Shown one piece after another: positions 1 through 8,998 of a stretch of 64,000 bases of DNA. The notes under the pieces are model-generated. The model worked only from the letters and a program-made list of their open reading frames with translations. It was not told the origin of the DNA and did not search any database. The DNA comes from a virus: positions 1-64,000 of IMG/VR virus record IMGVR_UViG_3300046171_000068, one strand, 5' to 3'. The translations under genes were made by a program, and so were the position numbers. Position 1 is the stretch's first letter. Every line of letters begins with the position of its first letter.

Positions 1-78
1 GATATAATAAGTTCTAATGAAAGAGATAGACACTCAGGTGTAGCACCAACAACAAGAATTGATTACGGATTATATTAA
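1..78 (+). CDS. Head-tail adaptor protein, C-terminal fragment (unit A)
   Basis: Twenty-five codons and a stop remain of a gene cut by the window start. They match the last residues of the complete copy at 36250-36876 (ending DYGLY) with only a few changes. The stop overlaps the ATG of the next gene (TAATG), as in unit B. The product should be the ring protein that joins the portal to the tail. Confidence 0.9.
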   Translation, partial: DIISSNERDRHSGVAPTTRIDYGLY

Positions 79-268
79 TGACAGTTTGGGCAGAACAATC
101 TACAACTAGTACAAATTGGGATTTAGCAGGTACATTTTTATTTAAAACAGAAGATGATTTGTTTTTTTTGCAACAGAAGACAACAATACTTTACAGCAAG
201 AAAACATACCAGTATTAACAGTTGATGATTGGACAGTACAATCGACAACAGCAACCACATGGACATAA
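78..268 (+). CDS. Small tail-module protein, frameshifted (unit A)
   Basis: This is the counterpart of the intact 63-residue gene at 36876-37067. The start overlaps the adaptor stop and the end (TAA 266-268) abuts the tail-fibre ATG at 269. The interval is 191 bases instead of 192, because a run of eight T at 162-169 replaces the nine-base TTCTTTTTT of unit B, which breaks the frame after about 28 codons. The N-terminus (MTVWAEQSTTSTNW) and the C-terminus (WTVQSTTATTWT) each repeat a W-x-x-Q-S-T-T motif. The function is not recognised. The single homopolymer deletion is more likely a sequencing error than a real knockout. Confidence 0.7.
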
Positions 269-1900
269 ATGGCAAATAAGAAATTTTCAGAATTAACAGA
301 AGTTACCACCCCCAATAGTGCATCTATATTTGCTACAGCTTATGATGGGGATAACTTTAAAGTTACACTAACAAACATCGCTGCAAACATGCCATCTATT
401 ACTACGACTGGCACAGTTACAGCTACAACATTTGTAGGTAACGTAACAGGTAATGTTACAGGGTCAATTACAGGTAACGCAGATACAGCTACAGCTTTAG
501 CTACAGGTCGTACAATAGGTATGACAGGTGATATTACTTGGACTTCAGCATCTTTTAATGGCACAGGTAATGTAACAGGTACAGCAGCAATAGGTAGTGG
601 TGTTATTGTCAATGCCGATGTCAATGCAAGTGCTGCAATAGATGCAAGTAAAATACATGATGGCACAGTTTCTAATACAGAATTTGGATATTTAAATGGT
701 GTTTCTTCTGCAATACAAACGCAGATGAACACAAAGATTACAGCTAGTTCTACAGATACTCTAACAAACAAGACTATCAATACAGCTAGTAATACGATTA
801 CAATAGTAGAAGCAGATATATCAGACCTCGGCTCATATATCACAGCATCTTCTACAGACACACTAACTAATAAGACATTTAATGCTAATGGAACAGGCAA
901 TAGTCTTTCTAATGTCGAGGTAGCAGATTTAGCATCAGGTGTTCTTGATACAGATATATCAAGTGTATCAGGAAGTGATGATACACTAGCATCAGCAAAA
1001 GCAATTAAGACTTATGTAGATGCACAAGTTACAGCACAAGACCTAGACTTTCAGGCAGATACAGGTGGTGCATTATCTATTGACCTAGATACTGAAACAC
1101 TAACCTTTACTGGTGGTACAGGTATAGATACAAGTGGTAGTGGTAATGCAGTTACTTTTGCGATTGATTCAACTGTTGCAACTTTATCAGGCACACAAAC
1201 ACTAACCAATAAAACAATCAATAGTTCGTCAAATACAATAACGATTACAGAATCAAACATATCTGATTTAGGTTCTTACATTACTGCAAGTTCAACTAAT
1301 ACTCTAACTAATAAGTCAGGAAGTAACAGTCAATGGACTAACGATGCAGGGTTTATTACAGCTTCATCTACAGATACACTTACCAATAAATCAGGTAACA
1401 TTAGTATGTTTACTAATGATTCATCATACTTAACTGGCAACCAAACAATAACATTAAGTGGTGATGCTAGTGGTAGTGGAACAACAGCTATTACAGTTAC
1501 AGTTGCAGATGATTCGCACAACCACATCATATCTAATGTCGATGGATTACAAACAGCACTAGATGGCAAGGTAACAGAAACTGCTAGTACAGGAAGTGCC
1601 GAAATACCTGTAGGTACAACAGCACAACGAGATGGCTCACCTGCAACTGGTATGTTTAGATTTAACTCTACAACAACAGGATTCGAGGGCTACGATGGTA
1701 GTGCTTGGGGTGCGATTGGTGGAGCAGGTGGTGGTGCTACTGGAGCAGGTGGAGACGAAGTATTCCAAGAAAACGAAAGAGTAGTTACAACCAACTATAC
1801 TTTATCTACTAATAAATCAGCTATGTGCGTTGGACCATTAACGATTAATACAGGGGTTACAGTAACAATCCCATCAGGAGAGAGGTTAGTTATCTTATGA
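269..1900 (+). CDS. Repetitive tail fibre protein (unit A)
   Basis: A 543-residue Thr/Ser/Asn-rich fibre. It contains several copies of a TASSTDTLTNKT-like repeat (residues about 155-390), interspersed with SDLGSYI and DDTLASAKAIKTYVD segments typical of beta-helical or collagen-like marine phage fibres. The N-terminal ~60 residues (NKKFSELTEV) probably anchor it to the tail. The C-terminus carries a glycine-rich stretch followed by a beta segment ending PSGERLVIL. The start abuts the preceding stop, and the stop overlaps the ATG at 1897 of the next gene. The unit B copy is closely related but has two frameshifts. Its role is host recognition or fibre shaft. The exact fold is inferred. Confidence 0.85.
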   Translation: MANKKFSELTEVTTPNSASIFATAYDGDNFKVTLTNIAANMPSITTTGTVTATTFVGNVTGNVTGSITGNADTATALATGRTIGMTGDITWTSASFNGTGNVTGTAAIGSGVIVNADVNASAAIDASKIHDGTVSNTEFGYLNGVSSAIQTQMNTKITASSTDTLTNKTINTASNTITIVEADISDLGSYITASSTDTLTNKTFNANGTGNSLSNVEVADLASGVLDTDISSVSGSDDTLASAKAIKTYVDAQVTAQDLDFQADTGGALSIDLDTETLTFTGGTGIDTSGSGNAVTFAIDSTVATLSGTQTLTNKTINSSSNTITITESNISDLGSYITASSTNTLTNKSGSNSQWTNDAGFITASSTDTLTNKSGNISMFTNDSSYLTGNQTITLSGDASGSGTTAITVTVADDSHNHIISNVDGLQTALDGKVTETASTGSAEIPVGTTAQRDGSPATGMFRFNSTTTGFEGYDGSAWGAIGGAGGGATGAGGDEVFQENERVVTTNYTLSTNKSAMCVGPLTINTGVTVTIPSGERLVIL

Positions 1901-2499
1901 CAGTTAAGATTAATGCAGATACATCAGATGGATTAAAGTTTGTATCAGATACAAGTGGTGCTATAGATTTTCAATCTAATGGTTCTACAAAAATGTCAAT
2001 GGACGCTAGTGGTAATCTTACAGCAAACTCTTTTGTAGGAAGTGCATTAAAATTACTACATGTTCAAGATGAAAAAGGAACAACAACACATGGTGGTTCT
2101 GCTAGTGCAAATACAGATAATATTAGAGATTTAAACACAGTAAAAACAAATGAAATTACAGGAGCTAGTCTTTCATCTAATCAAATAACATTACCTGCTG
2201 GAACGTATTTTGTCGAAGCATTGGCAAGTGGTTTAGCAGTAGACCATCACAGAGCATTTTTATATAACGTAACTGATAGTGATATAGAAGTTTTAGGTAT
2301 GCAGATTTTCAATTCTGCTTGGAACACATTAACTAGTGGATTTTCTCCTGTTTATGGAAGATTTACTATATCAGGCACAAAAGTATTTGAACTAAGACAT
2401 AGAACACAAAGTGCAAAAGCCGATATAGGATTAGGGCATTATATGAATGATACTAGAAGTTCTATATATTCAAGTGTAATTATAAGGAAGATATCATAA
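1897..2499 (+). CDS. Receptor-binding/tail tip protein, 200 aa (unit A-specific C-terminus)
   Basis: The first ~45 residues (KINADTSDGLKF.SDTSGAIDFQSNG) match the N-terminus of the 346-residue unit B gene at 38686, a common phage motif that caps tail fibres. The remainder is unrelated to unit B. It has a compact beta-rich sequence (LPAGTYFVEALASGLAVDHHRAFLYNV ... SVIIRKIS) resembling C1q/TNF-like jelly-roll heads. Start 1897 overlaps the fibre stop by four bases (ATGA). The conserved anchor with a swapped tip fits a host-range determinant. The jelly-roll assignment is inferred from pattern only. Confidence 0.65.
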   Translation: MTVKINADTSDGLKFVSDTSGAIDFQSNGSTKMSMDASGNLTANSFVGSALKLLHVQDEKGTTTHGGSASANTDNIRDLNTVKTNEITGASLSSNQITLPAGTYFVEALASGLAVDHHRAFLYNVTDSDIEVLGMQIFNSAWNTLTSGFSPVYGRFTISGTKVFELRHRTQSAKADIGLGHYMNDTRSSIYSSVIIRKIS

Positions 2500-2765
2500 T
2501 GAAATATGCACTCATAGAAGGTAATGTAGTAAAACAAATATCATATATAGTAGAAGATGGTTATGTCGAGGTAAGTGATGACGTTTTTGCTGACATGGTA
2601 AAAAAAGATGATGGCTCATATGACTACACAGATGAAGTAAAAGCAGTAGCTCAACAAGTAATACAAGAAGAAACAGACAGACAAACAAGCAGAGCAAGTG
2701 GCAAAGCAAAGCTAAAAGAATTAGGATTAACAGATGCTCAAATTAAAGCGTTGGTAGGTGAATAA
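2499..2765 (+). CDS. Small tail-fibre chaperone-like protein, 88 aa (unit A)
   Basis: A short acidic helical protein whose C-terminus (KAKLKELGLTDAQIKALVGE) nearly repeats that of the 95-residue gene at 3900-4187. This ending is common in small proteins next to phage fibre genes, often taken as assembly chaperones. It overlaps its neighbours by one base on each side (TAATG), so it is translationally coupled. Unit B has a different small gene (57 aa) in the equivalent position. The function is inferred from length, composition and context. Confidence 0.6.
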   Translation: MKYALIEGNVVKQISYIVEDGYVEVSDDVFADMVKKDDGSYDYTDEVKAVAQQVIQEETDRQTSRASGKAKLKELGLTDAQIKALVGE

Positions 2766-3289
2766 TGGCATTAACATTACATGGTACAGAATTAGATAAT
2801 GTAGATGTTCTCGTTGATGGGAAAATTGAAGTTGATATGTTTAGACTTACTACTGACACAAGTGGTGGTACTAATGCTGATTTGACTGCAAATCTTGAAA
2901 GATGTGATACTGATGGTTTTGCTAAAATAGGAACAGGTATGACTGAATCTTCAGGTATTTTTACATTTCCACGAACAGGTGTATATGAAGTAAAAGTACA
3001 TGCAATGATAGAAACAGCAGATGGTGATGGCACAGCTGTATTGGCAACTCATGTAACTACAGATAACAGTAGTTATAATCCAAGTGCAGATGCTGTTGGT
3101 GGTGATGACCAAGGAACTAATAGTGTTCAAGTAACAGCATATTCTCAATGTTTTGTAAATGTAACAGACACATCACAAGTTAAAGTAAAATTTGTAACAT
3201 CATCTTTTGGCTCTAACTCGTATATAAGAGGAAATTCAAATAAAAATGAAACATCATTCAGTTTTATAAGATTAGGAGATAGTCAATAA
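2765..3289 (+). CDS. C1q-like tail tip protein, 174 aa (unit A)
   Basis: It begins MALTLHGTELDN, the same opening as the 377-residue unit B gene at 39738. It then carries a beta-sandwich-like domain with the pattern FPRTGVYEVKVHAMIE ... FVNVTDTSQVKVKFV ... SFSFIRLGD, characteristic of C1q/TNF-like receptor-binding heads. The SFIRLGD ending recurs in the next gene, 3289-3900, suggesting two paralogous heads in tandem. The start is coupled to the upstream stop. The fold is an inference; the paralogy is visible. Confidence 0.6.
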   Translation: MALTLHGTELDNVDVLVDGKIEVDMFRLTTDTSGGTNADLTANLERCDTDGFAKIGTGMTESSGIFTFPRTGVYEVKVHAMIETADGDGTAVLATHVTTDNSSYNPSADAVGGDDQGTNSVQVTAYSQCFVNVTDTSQVKVKFVTSSFGSNSYIRGNSNKNETSFSFIRLGDSQ

Positions 3290-3900
3290 TGGCATTAGTA
3301 ATTAAAGGTAGTACAAGTGGGCAAGTAACTATAGATGTTCCTTCTGAAGCAGGTACACGAGCAATTAATTTTCCTGCTGTATCAGGAAATGTTTTAACAG
3401 ATGGCTCGGCTCTACCTGCAATAGATGGTTCTGCATTAACAGGGCTTAGTGGTGGAATAACACAAGCAGATATATGGAGATTGACTACAAATGTAACATC
3501 AGATACAGGTGGTGTTAGTAATTTTGAAAGAGCAGATGACGGAGTAACAGGCAAAGTTGGTAGTGGTGTAAACTTTTCAAACCCTTACTTTTCATTTAAT
3601 GAAACAGGTATATATATGATTGAATCAATGGTTACTTTTGTTCCTACAGATGATAACGATAATATAAATTGGGTTACTGTTGCATACAATAGTGCAACAT
3701 CATCATCAGATACACTTACTACTGCAACAGGTGGAGACCCTATAATTTCAGCTTATTCAACATGTTTTTATGATGTAACAAGCACGACAAATAGCAAACT
3801 TTATTTTCAAGCATTATCAATAGGGTCAGGTAGCTATATACAGGGAGACACAAATGAAAATTTAACTTGTGTAAGTTTTATTAGACTTGGAGATACATAA
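3289..3900 (+). CDS. C1q-like tail tip protein, 203 aa (unit A)
   Basis: The N-terminus (IKGSTSGQVTIDVPSEAGTR) is the phage 'GSTSG-x-T-x-x-x-P' attachment motif, also present in the unit B gene 41041-41604. A short linker (GLSGG) follows. The C-terminal ~120 residues have the jelly-roll pattern FNETGIYMIESMVTF ... FYDVTSTTNSKLYF ... CVSFIRLGDT, shared with the preceding 174-residue protein. Such proteins probably assemble as trimers at the fibre end. The gene is coupled by TAATG overlaps to both neighbours. Confidence 0.6.
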   Translation: MALVIKGSTSGQVTIDVPSEAGTRAINFPAVSGNVLTDGSALPAIDGSALTGLSGGITQADIWRLTTNVTSDTGGVSNFERADDGVTGKVGSGVNFSNPYFSFNETGIYMIESMVTFVPTDDNDNINWVTVAYNSATSSSDTLTTATGGDPIISAYSTCFYDVTSTTNSKLYFQALSIGSGSYIQGDTNENLTCVSFIRLGDT

Positions 3901-4187
3901 TGGCAAAAGATTATCTACAACTATCATTAGCTTATTTTAATACAGATAAAGGTCAATGGTATAAATGGAAAAAAGATTATACTGGTAGTGAAAGAATGGC
4001 ATATGCTAACTTAGAACTTGCAAATGATTCAGCTACAATGCCAAGTGAAGCAGATGTTAATGCAAAAATACAAGAAATTAAAGACGCAGAAACACAAAAA
4101 GCAACTGATAAAACAAATGGCACAAACAAATTAAAAGCATTAGGACTAACTGATGCAGAAATTAAAGCATTAACACAAAAATATTAG
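3900..4187 (+). CDS. Small tail-fibre chaperone-like protein, 95 aa (unit A)
   Basis: A small charged protein with a Trp/Tyr-rich N-terminus (WYKWKKDYTGSERMAYANLEL) and a helical C-terminus KLKALGLTDAEIKAL matching the gene at 2499-2765. The unit B slot holds a 104-residue protein that instead resembles the Phage_tail_APC chaperone pattern. It is placed between the receptor-binding heads and the collar-domain protein. The assignment as an assembly factor rests on context. Confidence 0.6.
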   Translation: MAKDYLQLSLAYFNTDKGQWYKWKKDYTGSERMAYANLELANDSATMPSEADVNAKIQEIKDAETQKATDKTNGTNKLKALGLTDAEIKALTQKY

Positions 4188-4196
4188 AGGTAACTA

Positions 4197-4921
4197 ATGG
4201 GATTAGAAACAGGAACATATATAGACAGTCTTAACAGCTCAAACCCTACAGCAGGTGATGCCGTATCTGAGGGTGATGACCATTTAAGACTTATAAAATC
4301 GACAGTAAAAGCAACATTCCCAAATTTATCAGGTGCTGTAACAAGTACACAGGCAGAATTAAATTTACTAGATGGCGTAACTGCAAACACTACAGAACTT
4401 AATTATGTAGATATAACGACACTTGGTACTGTTCAAGCGTCTAAAGCCGTAACTGCCGATGCAAACAAAGATGTAACAGCAATACGAAACCTAACTATTA
4501 CAGGTGCATTGTCAGCAGGTAGTGGACTTGTAACTATGTCAGACATATATCCTGTAGGATCTATTTATATAAATGCAGCAGTAACAACTAACCCTGCAAC
4601 TTTATTAGGATTCGGCACATGGGCAGCGTTTGGTTCAGGCAGAATGATGGTTGGTTATAACGCAGCAGATAGTGATTTTGACGCATTACAAGAAACAGGT
4701 GGTGCTAAAACTCATACATTGAGTATTGCTGAAATGCCATCTCACAATCACAATAACCCTAAGGGTGTAAACCACCTTTCAACTCTAATGATGTAGATAT
4801 TACAGGTGGTAATGGAACAACTCTTGCTGACAACATAGTAACAGACAATACTGGTGGAGGTGGAGCTCACAACAACATGCCACCATACATCGTTGCATAT
4901 ATGTGGAGAAGAACTGCATAA
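4197..4921 (+). CDS. Tail collar-domain protein, frameshifted near its C-terminus (unit A)
   Basis: The N-terminus carries the HTELNLLDGVTA / TELNYVD fibre motifs, followed by a gp10/collar-type domain: YPVGSIYINA, NPATLLGFGTW, ETGGAKTHTLS and a SHNH metal-type motif. The frame breaks at about 4756-4770. The downstream frame continues through a glycine-rich segment to NNMPPYIVAYMWRRTA, matching the ending of the intact unit B gene (41924-42643), so the real gene runs to the TAA at 4919-4921. The interval is one base short of a whole number of codons. The start at 4197 has AGAGG 10 bases upstream. It probably forms the receptor-contacting tip of a short fibre. Confidence 0.75.
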
Positions 4922-6466
4922 TGGCAACATTTGTAGCACCTGCACCTAAAGGTCTAGTAAAAGATACAAACAATACTGTATTGCCACCTGAATTTTATTC
5001 AGAAGCATCTAACATAAGATTTGCAGATAATGCAGCTAAAAAAATTAAAGGACATGACCAGGTATTCGGCACACCAACAGTAGCCCCATATTTTGTTATT
5101 AACTGGGCAATCAGGCACAAATGTATATTGGTTTATGCAGGTACAGCAAAGATTTACAGACAAAGTGGTAGCTCAACACACACAGACTTTACAAGGTCAT
5201 CAGGTGGAGATTACTCAACTAACTTAACTACATAGGAAACTGGACAGGAACTATTTATAATGGTTTACCTATTCTATGTAATGGAGTAGATGACCCACAA
5301 GTATTAGCAACAACAGGTGCAAGTAATTTTAGCGATTTAACTAATTGGCCATCTAATACAACTTGCAAAACTATAAAAGCATTTGGTAACTATTTAATGG
5401 CACTAATCTTACAGAAAGTGGCACAGAACTTCCTAACAAAGTTAGATGGGGAGATGCAGCAGAAAACTTTGCATTACCTTCTTCATGGACAGCTCAGCAA
5501 CTAATGACGCAGGTTCTGTAACCATAGGTGATGAATCAGATTTTATTGTAGATGGTTTGGCTCTCAAGCAATCATTTGTTATATACAAAGAAAACTCTAC
5601 ATGGTTAGCCTAACTATATAGGGGGAAACCTTGTATTTAGTTTTCAAAAACTATTTAACGATACAGGCGTATTGACAAGAAACTGTATAGCAGAATTTGA
5701 CGGAAACCATTTTGTGGTAACGCAAGGTGATTTAATTGTACACAACGGAGTATCTAAAAAGTCTGTAGCTACTGATTTAATTAAAAGACAGCTATTTGAT
5801 GATATTAATGATGCCTACTACAACTTAACATTTTGCACACACAATGTTCAGCAATCTGAGATGTGGGTGTGTTATCCTAGTATCGGTTCACAATATTGCA
5901 ATAAAGCACTAATTTATAACTATGTTAATAACTCATTTACTTTTCGTGATTTGCCTAATATTTATCACATTGGTCCTGGAATTGTAGACCCTGGGGCAAC
6001 ATCCATAACTTGGAATACACAGACAGCTACATGGACAACTTATGATGGAATATGGGGAGAAAGAACCTATAATCCTACAGAAAGAAGTATATTGATGGCA
6101 GGTGTTGCAGATACTAAATTGTATCGTGGTGATTTTGGCAGACAGTTTGATGGCGAAAACTACATATCTACACTAGAAAGAAAAGGATTAACCTTAGATG
6201 GTAATACGAATACTGTTAAACAAGTAAGAAAACTAACACCTAAAGTAGGTGGTTCAGGTGTTGTCGTTGTATCAGTTGGAAGTTCTATGTCACCTAATGG
6301 CACATATACTTATACAGCAGGACAAAACTTTGACCCAACACTTAATAACAAAGTGGATTGTAGGTCAACAGGTAAATACATCGCAGTAAGATTTCAACAC
6401 ACAGATAACAGTCCATTTGAACTTAATGGCTATGATTTAGAGTATGAAGTTATAGGGGAAAGATAA
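4921..6466 (+). pseudogene. Tail nozzle-like protein with several frameshifts (unit A)
   Basis: This matches the intact 514-residue unit B gene (42643-44187) along its whole length, but the frame changes several times. Two compensating indels lie around 5105-5135. One base is lost near 5234 (premature TAG), further indels lie near 5400 and 5495, and one base is gained near 5611. The reading frame is open from 5672 to the end. The overall length is 1546 bases against 1545 in unit B. Residue-level similarity persists across every break, which argues for read errors in this stretch rather than decay. The protein resembles beta-propeller tail stabilisation proteins of the P22 gp10 kind; that fold is inferred. 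Confidence 0.7.
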
Positions 6467-7188
6467 TGGCACAAGCTCCTAAGTATGTACCTAATCCTGT
6501 ACCTGCTAACTCAGAAGATTTACCTAGATATATCTTTGAAGAACTTACTAAACTACAAGGGGCATTACAAGAAAACCCTATAGCATTTATAGAAGAAAAG
6601 AATGTTGCACCTAGCAGAGTAAAGCAAGGCGATATTGCTTATGCTGATGGTACTAACTGGAATCCAGGACAAGGTGAAAACCTATATTACTATGATGGTA
6701 CTGTATGGAGAGCATTTGCAGGTGGCAGTGGTGCAGGAGATTTTGGTTTCTTTTCATCAACAGTAGACCAATCACCAACATTAGCAGATACAGCTTATGG
6801 AATTACTTGGAATACTACAGGAGATAAACAAGGTATAACTGTAGATGGCACAGATACAACTAAATTAAATTTTACTCATACAGGCAAATACTATATTAGT
6901 TTTCATGCTTCACTAACAGCTGATAGTGCTAGTACAAAAACTGTATATTTTTTTCCAAAGATAAATGGAGCTACATCAGCAGCGTCTACAATTATTAGTA
7001 CACTACATGAGAATGGGCAGAAGAAAGTTGTATCAAGAAATGGAATATTTAGCATAACAGCAGGACAATATTTACAAGCAATGTGGGCATCAGATGACAC
7101 AGATGTTACTTTAAAAAATACTGCAGCTACATCATTTGCTCCATCAACACCATCTGTTACACTCAGTATTATACAAGTAAGTCAATAG
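6466..7188 (+). CDS. Tail protein with conserved N-terminus and C1q-like C-terminus, 240 aa (unit A)
   Basis: Residues 1-85 (AQAPKYVPNPVPANSEDLPRY ... DGTVWRAFAGGSGAGDF) are almost identical to the unit B protein at 44187. Residues 86-240 differ considerably yet keep the jelly-roll pattern FTHTGKYYISFHASL ... GIFSITAGQYLQAMWASDDTDV ... SIIQVSQ. A fixed anchor with a faster-evolving head suggests a tail appendage exposed to the host. It is coupled to the nozzle gene by overlapping TAATG. The receptor-binding role is inferred. Confidence 0.7.
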   Translation: MAQAPKYVPNPVPANSEDLPRYIFEELTKLQGALQENPIAFIEEKNVAPSRVKQGDIAYADGTNWNPGQGENLYYYDGTVWRAFAGGSGAGDFGFFSSTVDQSPTLADTAYGITWNTTGDKQGITVDGTDTTKLNFTHTGKYYISFHASLTADSASTKTVYFFPKINGATSAASTIISTLHENGQKKVVSRNGIFSITAGQYLQAMWASDDTDVTLKNTAATSFAPSTPSVTLSIIQVSQ

Positions 7189-7197
7189 GAGAAAGCG

Positions 7198-7632
7198 ATG
7201 ATTTATGTATCTGGTATACCATCAAGATATATTGATGATGTTTGGGAAGACTGTAAAAAATATGTAGAAATGGGTATTAATAAAGCTCAAGAAGAAATGA
7301 ATACGCATGATATTTACTTCTTTTTAAAAGATGCAGAAATGCAACTTTGGGTTGTTTTTGATGAGGAAAATGGAAAAGAAATTAAAGCTGTAGTTACTAC
7401 ACAAATTATAAACTATCCACAAAAAAAGGTCTGTCGTATTGTTACACTAGGTGGGCAAGGAATGGATGAATGGGTAGAGCAAACACTAGAAATACTGGAA
7501 GAATGGTCAATAGAACAAGACTGTGATGCTATGGAAACAGTATGCAGAAAAGGATTCGTTAAAAAATTAAAAAACTTTGGTTATGAACAAACATACACCA
7601 TAGTCGGAAAAGAACTCACAACCATACATTAG
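7198..7632 (+). CDS. GNAT-like small virion protein, 144 aa (unit A)
   Basis: A mixed alpha/beta protein with the central strand pair MQLWVVFDEENGKEIKAVVTTQI and an ending RKGFVKKLKNFGYEQTYTIVGKEL. This is the typical closing strand-helix-strand of N-acetyltransferase folds. T7 gp13-like virion proteins upstream of ejection genes in podoviruses have a similar length and position. The acetyl-CoA binding loop is not clear, so it may be structural only. SD GGAG lies 5 bases before the ATG. The unit B homologue (44919-45353) is about two-thirds identical by eye. Confidence 0.55.
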   Translation: MIYVSGIPSRYIDDVWEDCKKYVEMGINKAQEEMNTHDIYFFLKDAEMQLWVVFDEENGKEIKAVVTTQIINYPQKKVCRIVTLGGQGMDEWVEQTLEILEEWSIEQDCDAMETVCRKGFVKKLKNFGYEQTYTIVGKELTTIH

Positions 7633-7641
7633 GAGAATATT

Positions 7642-8487
7642 ATGAGTAAAGGTGGAGGGGGAGGCACAACCCAAACACAAAAATCAGAGCCATGGGCAGG
7701 TCAAGCACCTTACCTAACTAATTTATATGAACAAGCACAAAATTTATATGAACAAGGGCCGCAACAGTTCTATCCAGGCAGAACTTATGCTGAAGCTAGT
7801 CCTACAGTTTATCAAGCTGAAAATTTACAAAGACAAGCAGCATTAGCTCAAGCAGGATTAGGATATGGTTCTATTGTTCCAGGATTTCAACAAGCATTAA
7901 TGAGTCCTGCACAAAGGTTTCAAGACCCAATGCTACAAGAAACATTAGCAGCAAATCTTAGACCTATAGAAGAGAGTGGTTCAAGGTTATTACAACAAGC
8001 AAGAAGGGATGCTACAGGAAAAGGCCAATTAGGCGGTACAAGACAAGCTATTTTAGAATCAGAAGTTATAAGAGATATTACTCAGAAACAAGCCGATGTT
8101 GCATCTAAATTGTATGGAGATGTGTATGGAGATGTGTTAAAAACACAAGCTGCAACATTAGGACTTGCACCAAGTATTATGAACACTTTTGCCCTACCTG
8201 CGGCAACACTAGGACAAGTAGGCCAAGCACAAACAGCAAGAGCGCAACAGCCTATAACAGAAGCTATGCAACGATTTGCATTTGAACAGGCAGCGCCAAC
8301 TCAAGCACTACAGCAATATGGAAATATTGTAGCGGGTAATATTCTACCAGGCACAATAACAACATCAGGCCAAAGCAGCAGACCTAGTTTCTTACAAGGT
8401 GCGGCAGGCGGAGCCGCAGCAGGAGCATCAATAGGTGGTGCGCCAGGGGCTGTTATCGGTGGATTATTAGGAGGACTATTTAGATAG
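7642..8487 (+). CDS. Ejection (internal virion) protein with glycine-zipper C-terminus, 281 aa (unit A)
   Basis: Gln/Ala-rich helical protein opening with a glycine run (SKGGGGGTTQTQK). The C-terminus (AAGGAAAGASIGGAPGAVIGG) is a glycine-zipper transmembrane-type segment, as found in podovirus proteins released into the host envelope during DNA injection. The middle contains the conserved MSPAQRFQDPMLQE stretch shared with unit B. A good SD (AGGAG) precedes the start. Position directly before two small virion genes and the 1143-residue protein supports an ejection role; this is inference from context and composition. Confidence 0.65.
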   Translation: MSKGGGGGTTQTQKSEPWAGQAPYLTNLYEQAQNLYEQGPQQFYPGRTYAEASPTVYQAENLQRQAALAQAGLGYGSIVPGFQQALMSPAQRFQDPMLQETLAANLRPIEESGSRLLQQARRDATGKGQLGGTRQAILESEVIRDITQKQADVASKLYGDVYGDVLKTQAATLGLAPSIMNTFALPAATLGQVGQAQTARAQQPITEAMQRFAFEQAAPTQALQQYGNIVAGNILPGTITTSGQSSRPSFLQGAAGGAAAGASIGGAPGAVIGGLLGGLFR

Positions 8488-8497
8488 GAGAAATATT

Positions 8498-8989
8498 ATG
8501 GAACAAGGCGGATTTTTTAACATACCAGGGCTTTTAAATTTTTTTACAAACAATCCTGTAGCCCCATCAGGTATTTTTACTTCACCTGAAGAAGTAAGAA
8601 AATTTCAACAATTGCGTTCTCCCACTTTTGAACAAAATTTAATTAAACAACAAGGAATGGTAAACCCAGTTGCTTCGGTAGACCCTAGCGGTAATGTTGG
8701 GCAAGTAACGCAAGACCAGTTACAACAAGGAATAGGTGGAGCATATAATTTAGAAACTGGGCAAATGCAGCCTGGAGGAATAATGGGTATGCTATCGAAC
8801 CTAGGAGATAATTTTTCTAATATGTCGGCAGATGAAACTATGAATTTAGTACAAGGACTATCAGGACTTTTAGATGCAACTCAACCTGCTCCTATGGATT
8901 TAAGACCGATATCAATGCCTTCTGCATCAGCAGGCCTTAGATTACAGCCAATTGACTTAAATCAATACTATGGCAGTTTATTAAAATAG
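8498..8989 (+). CDS. Small ejection-module protein, 163 aa (unit A)
   Basis: No family is recognised. The protein is rich in Gln, Pro, Met and Gly and ends SAGLRLQPIDLNQYYGSLLK. The unit B counterpart (46253-46723) keeps that ending (TAGLRLDETDLSKYYQGLLR) and a central QETM-x-L-x-x-G-I-Q-G-L-L motif, but diverges elsewhere. It lies between the two ejection-protein genes, each with its own SD (TAGGAGAAATATT before this ATG). It is probably a virion component. Confidence 0.6.
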   Translation: MEQGGFFNIPGLLNFFTNNPVAPSGIFTSPEEVRKFQQLRSPTFEQNLIKQQGMVNPVASVDPSGNVGQVTQDQLQQGIGGAYNLETGQMQPGGIMGMLSNLGDNFSNMSADETMNLVQGLSGLLDATQPAPMDLRPISMPSASAGLRLQPIDLNQYYGSLLK

Positions 8990-8998
8990 GAGATATAG

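Noticed and set aside
340-900. Minus-strand open frame opposite the fibre gene
   Set aside because: Val/Ser-rich low-complexity shadow of the Thr/Asn-rich repeats. The same shadow appears opposite 37139-37807, and no ribosome-binding site fits.
269-1900. CRISPR-like or satellite repeats in the fibre gene
   Set aside because: The repeated DNA encodes TLTNKT protein repeats in one frame with variable spacing and no spacer-repeat regularity.
4921-6466. Programmed frameshifting in the nozzle gene
   Set aside because: Several breaks in both directions at sites without slippery motifs, and a sister gene open throughout, point to errors rather than recoding.
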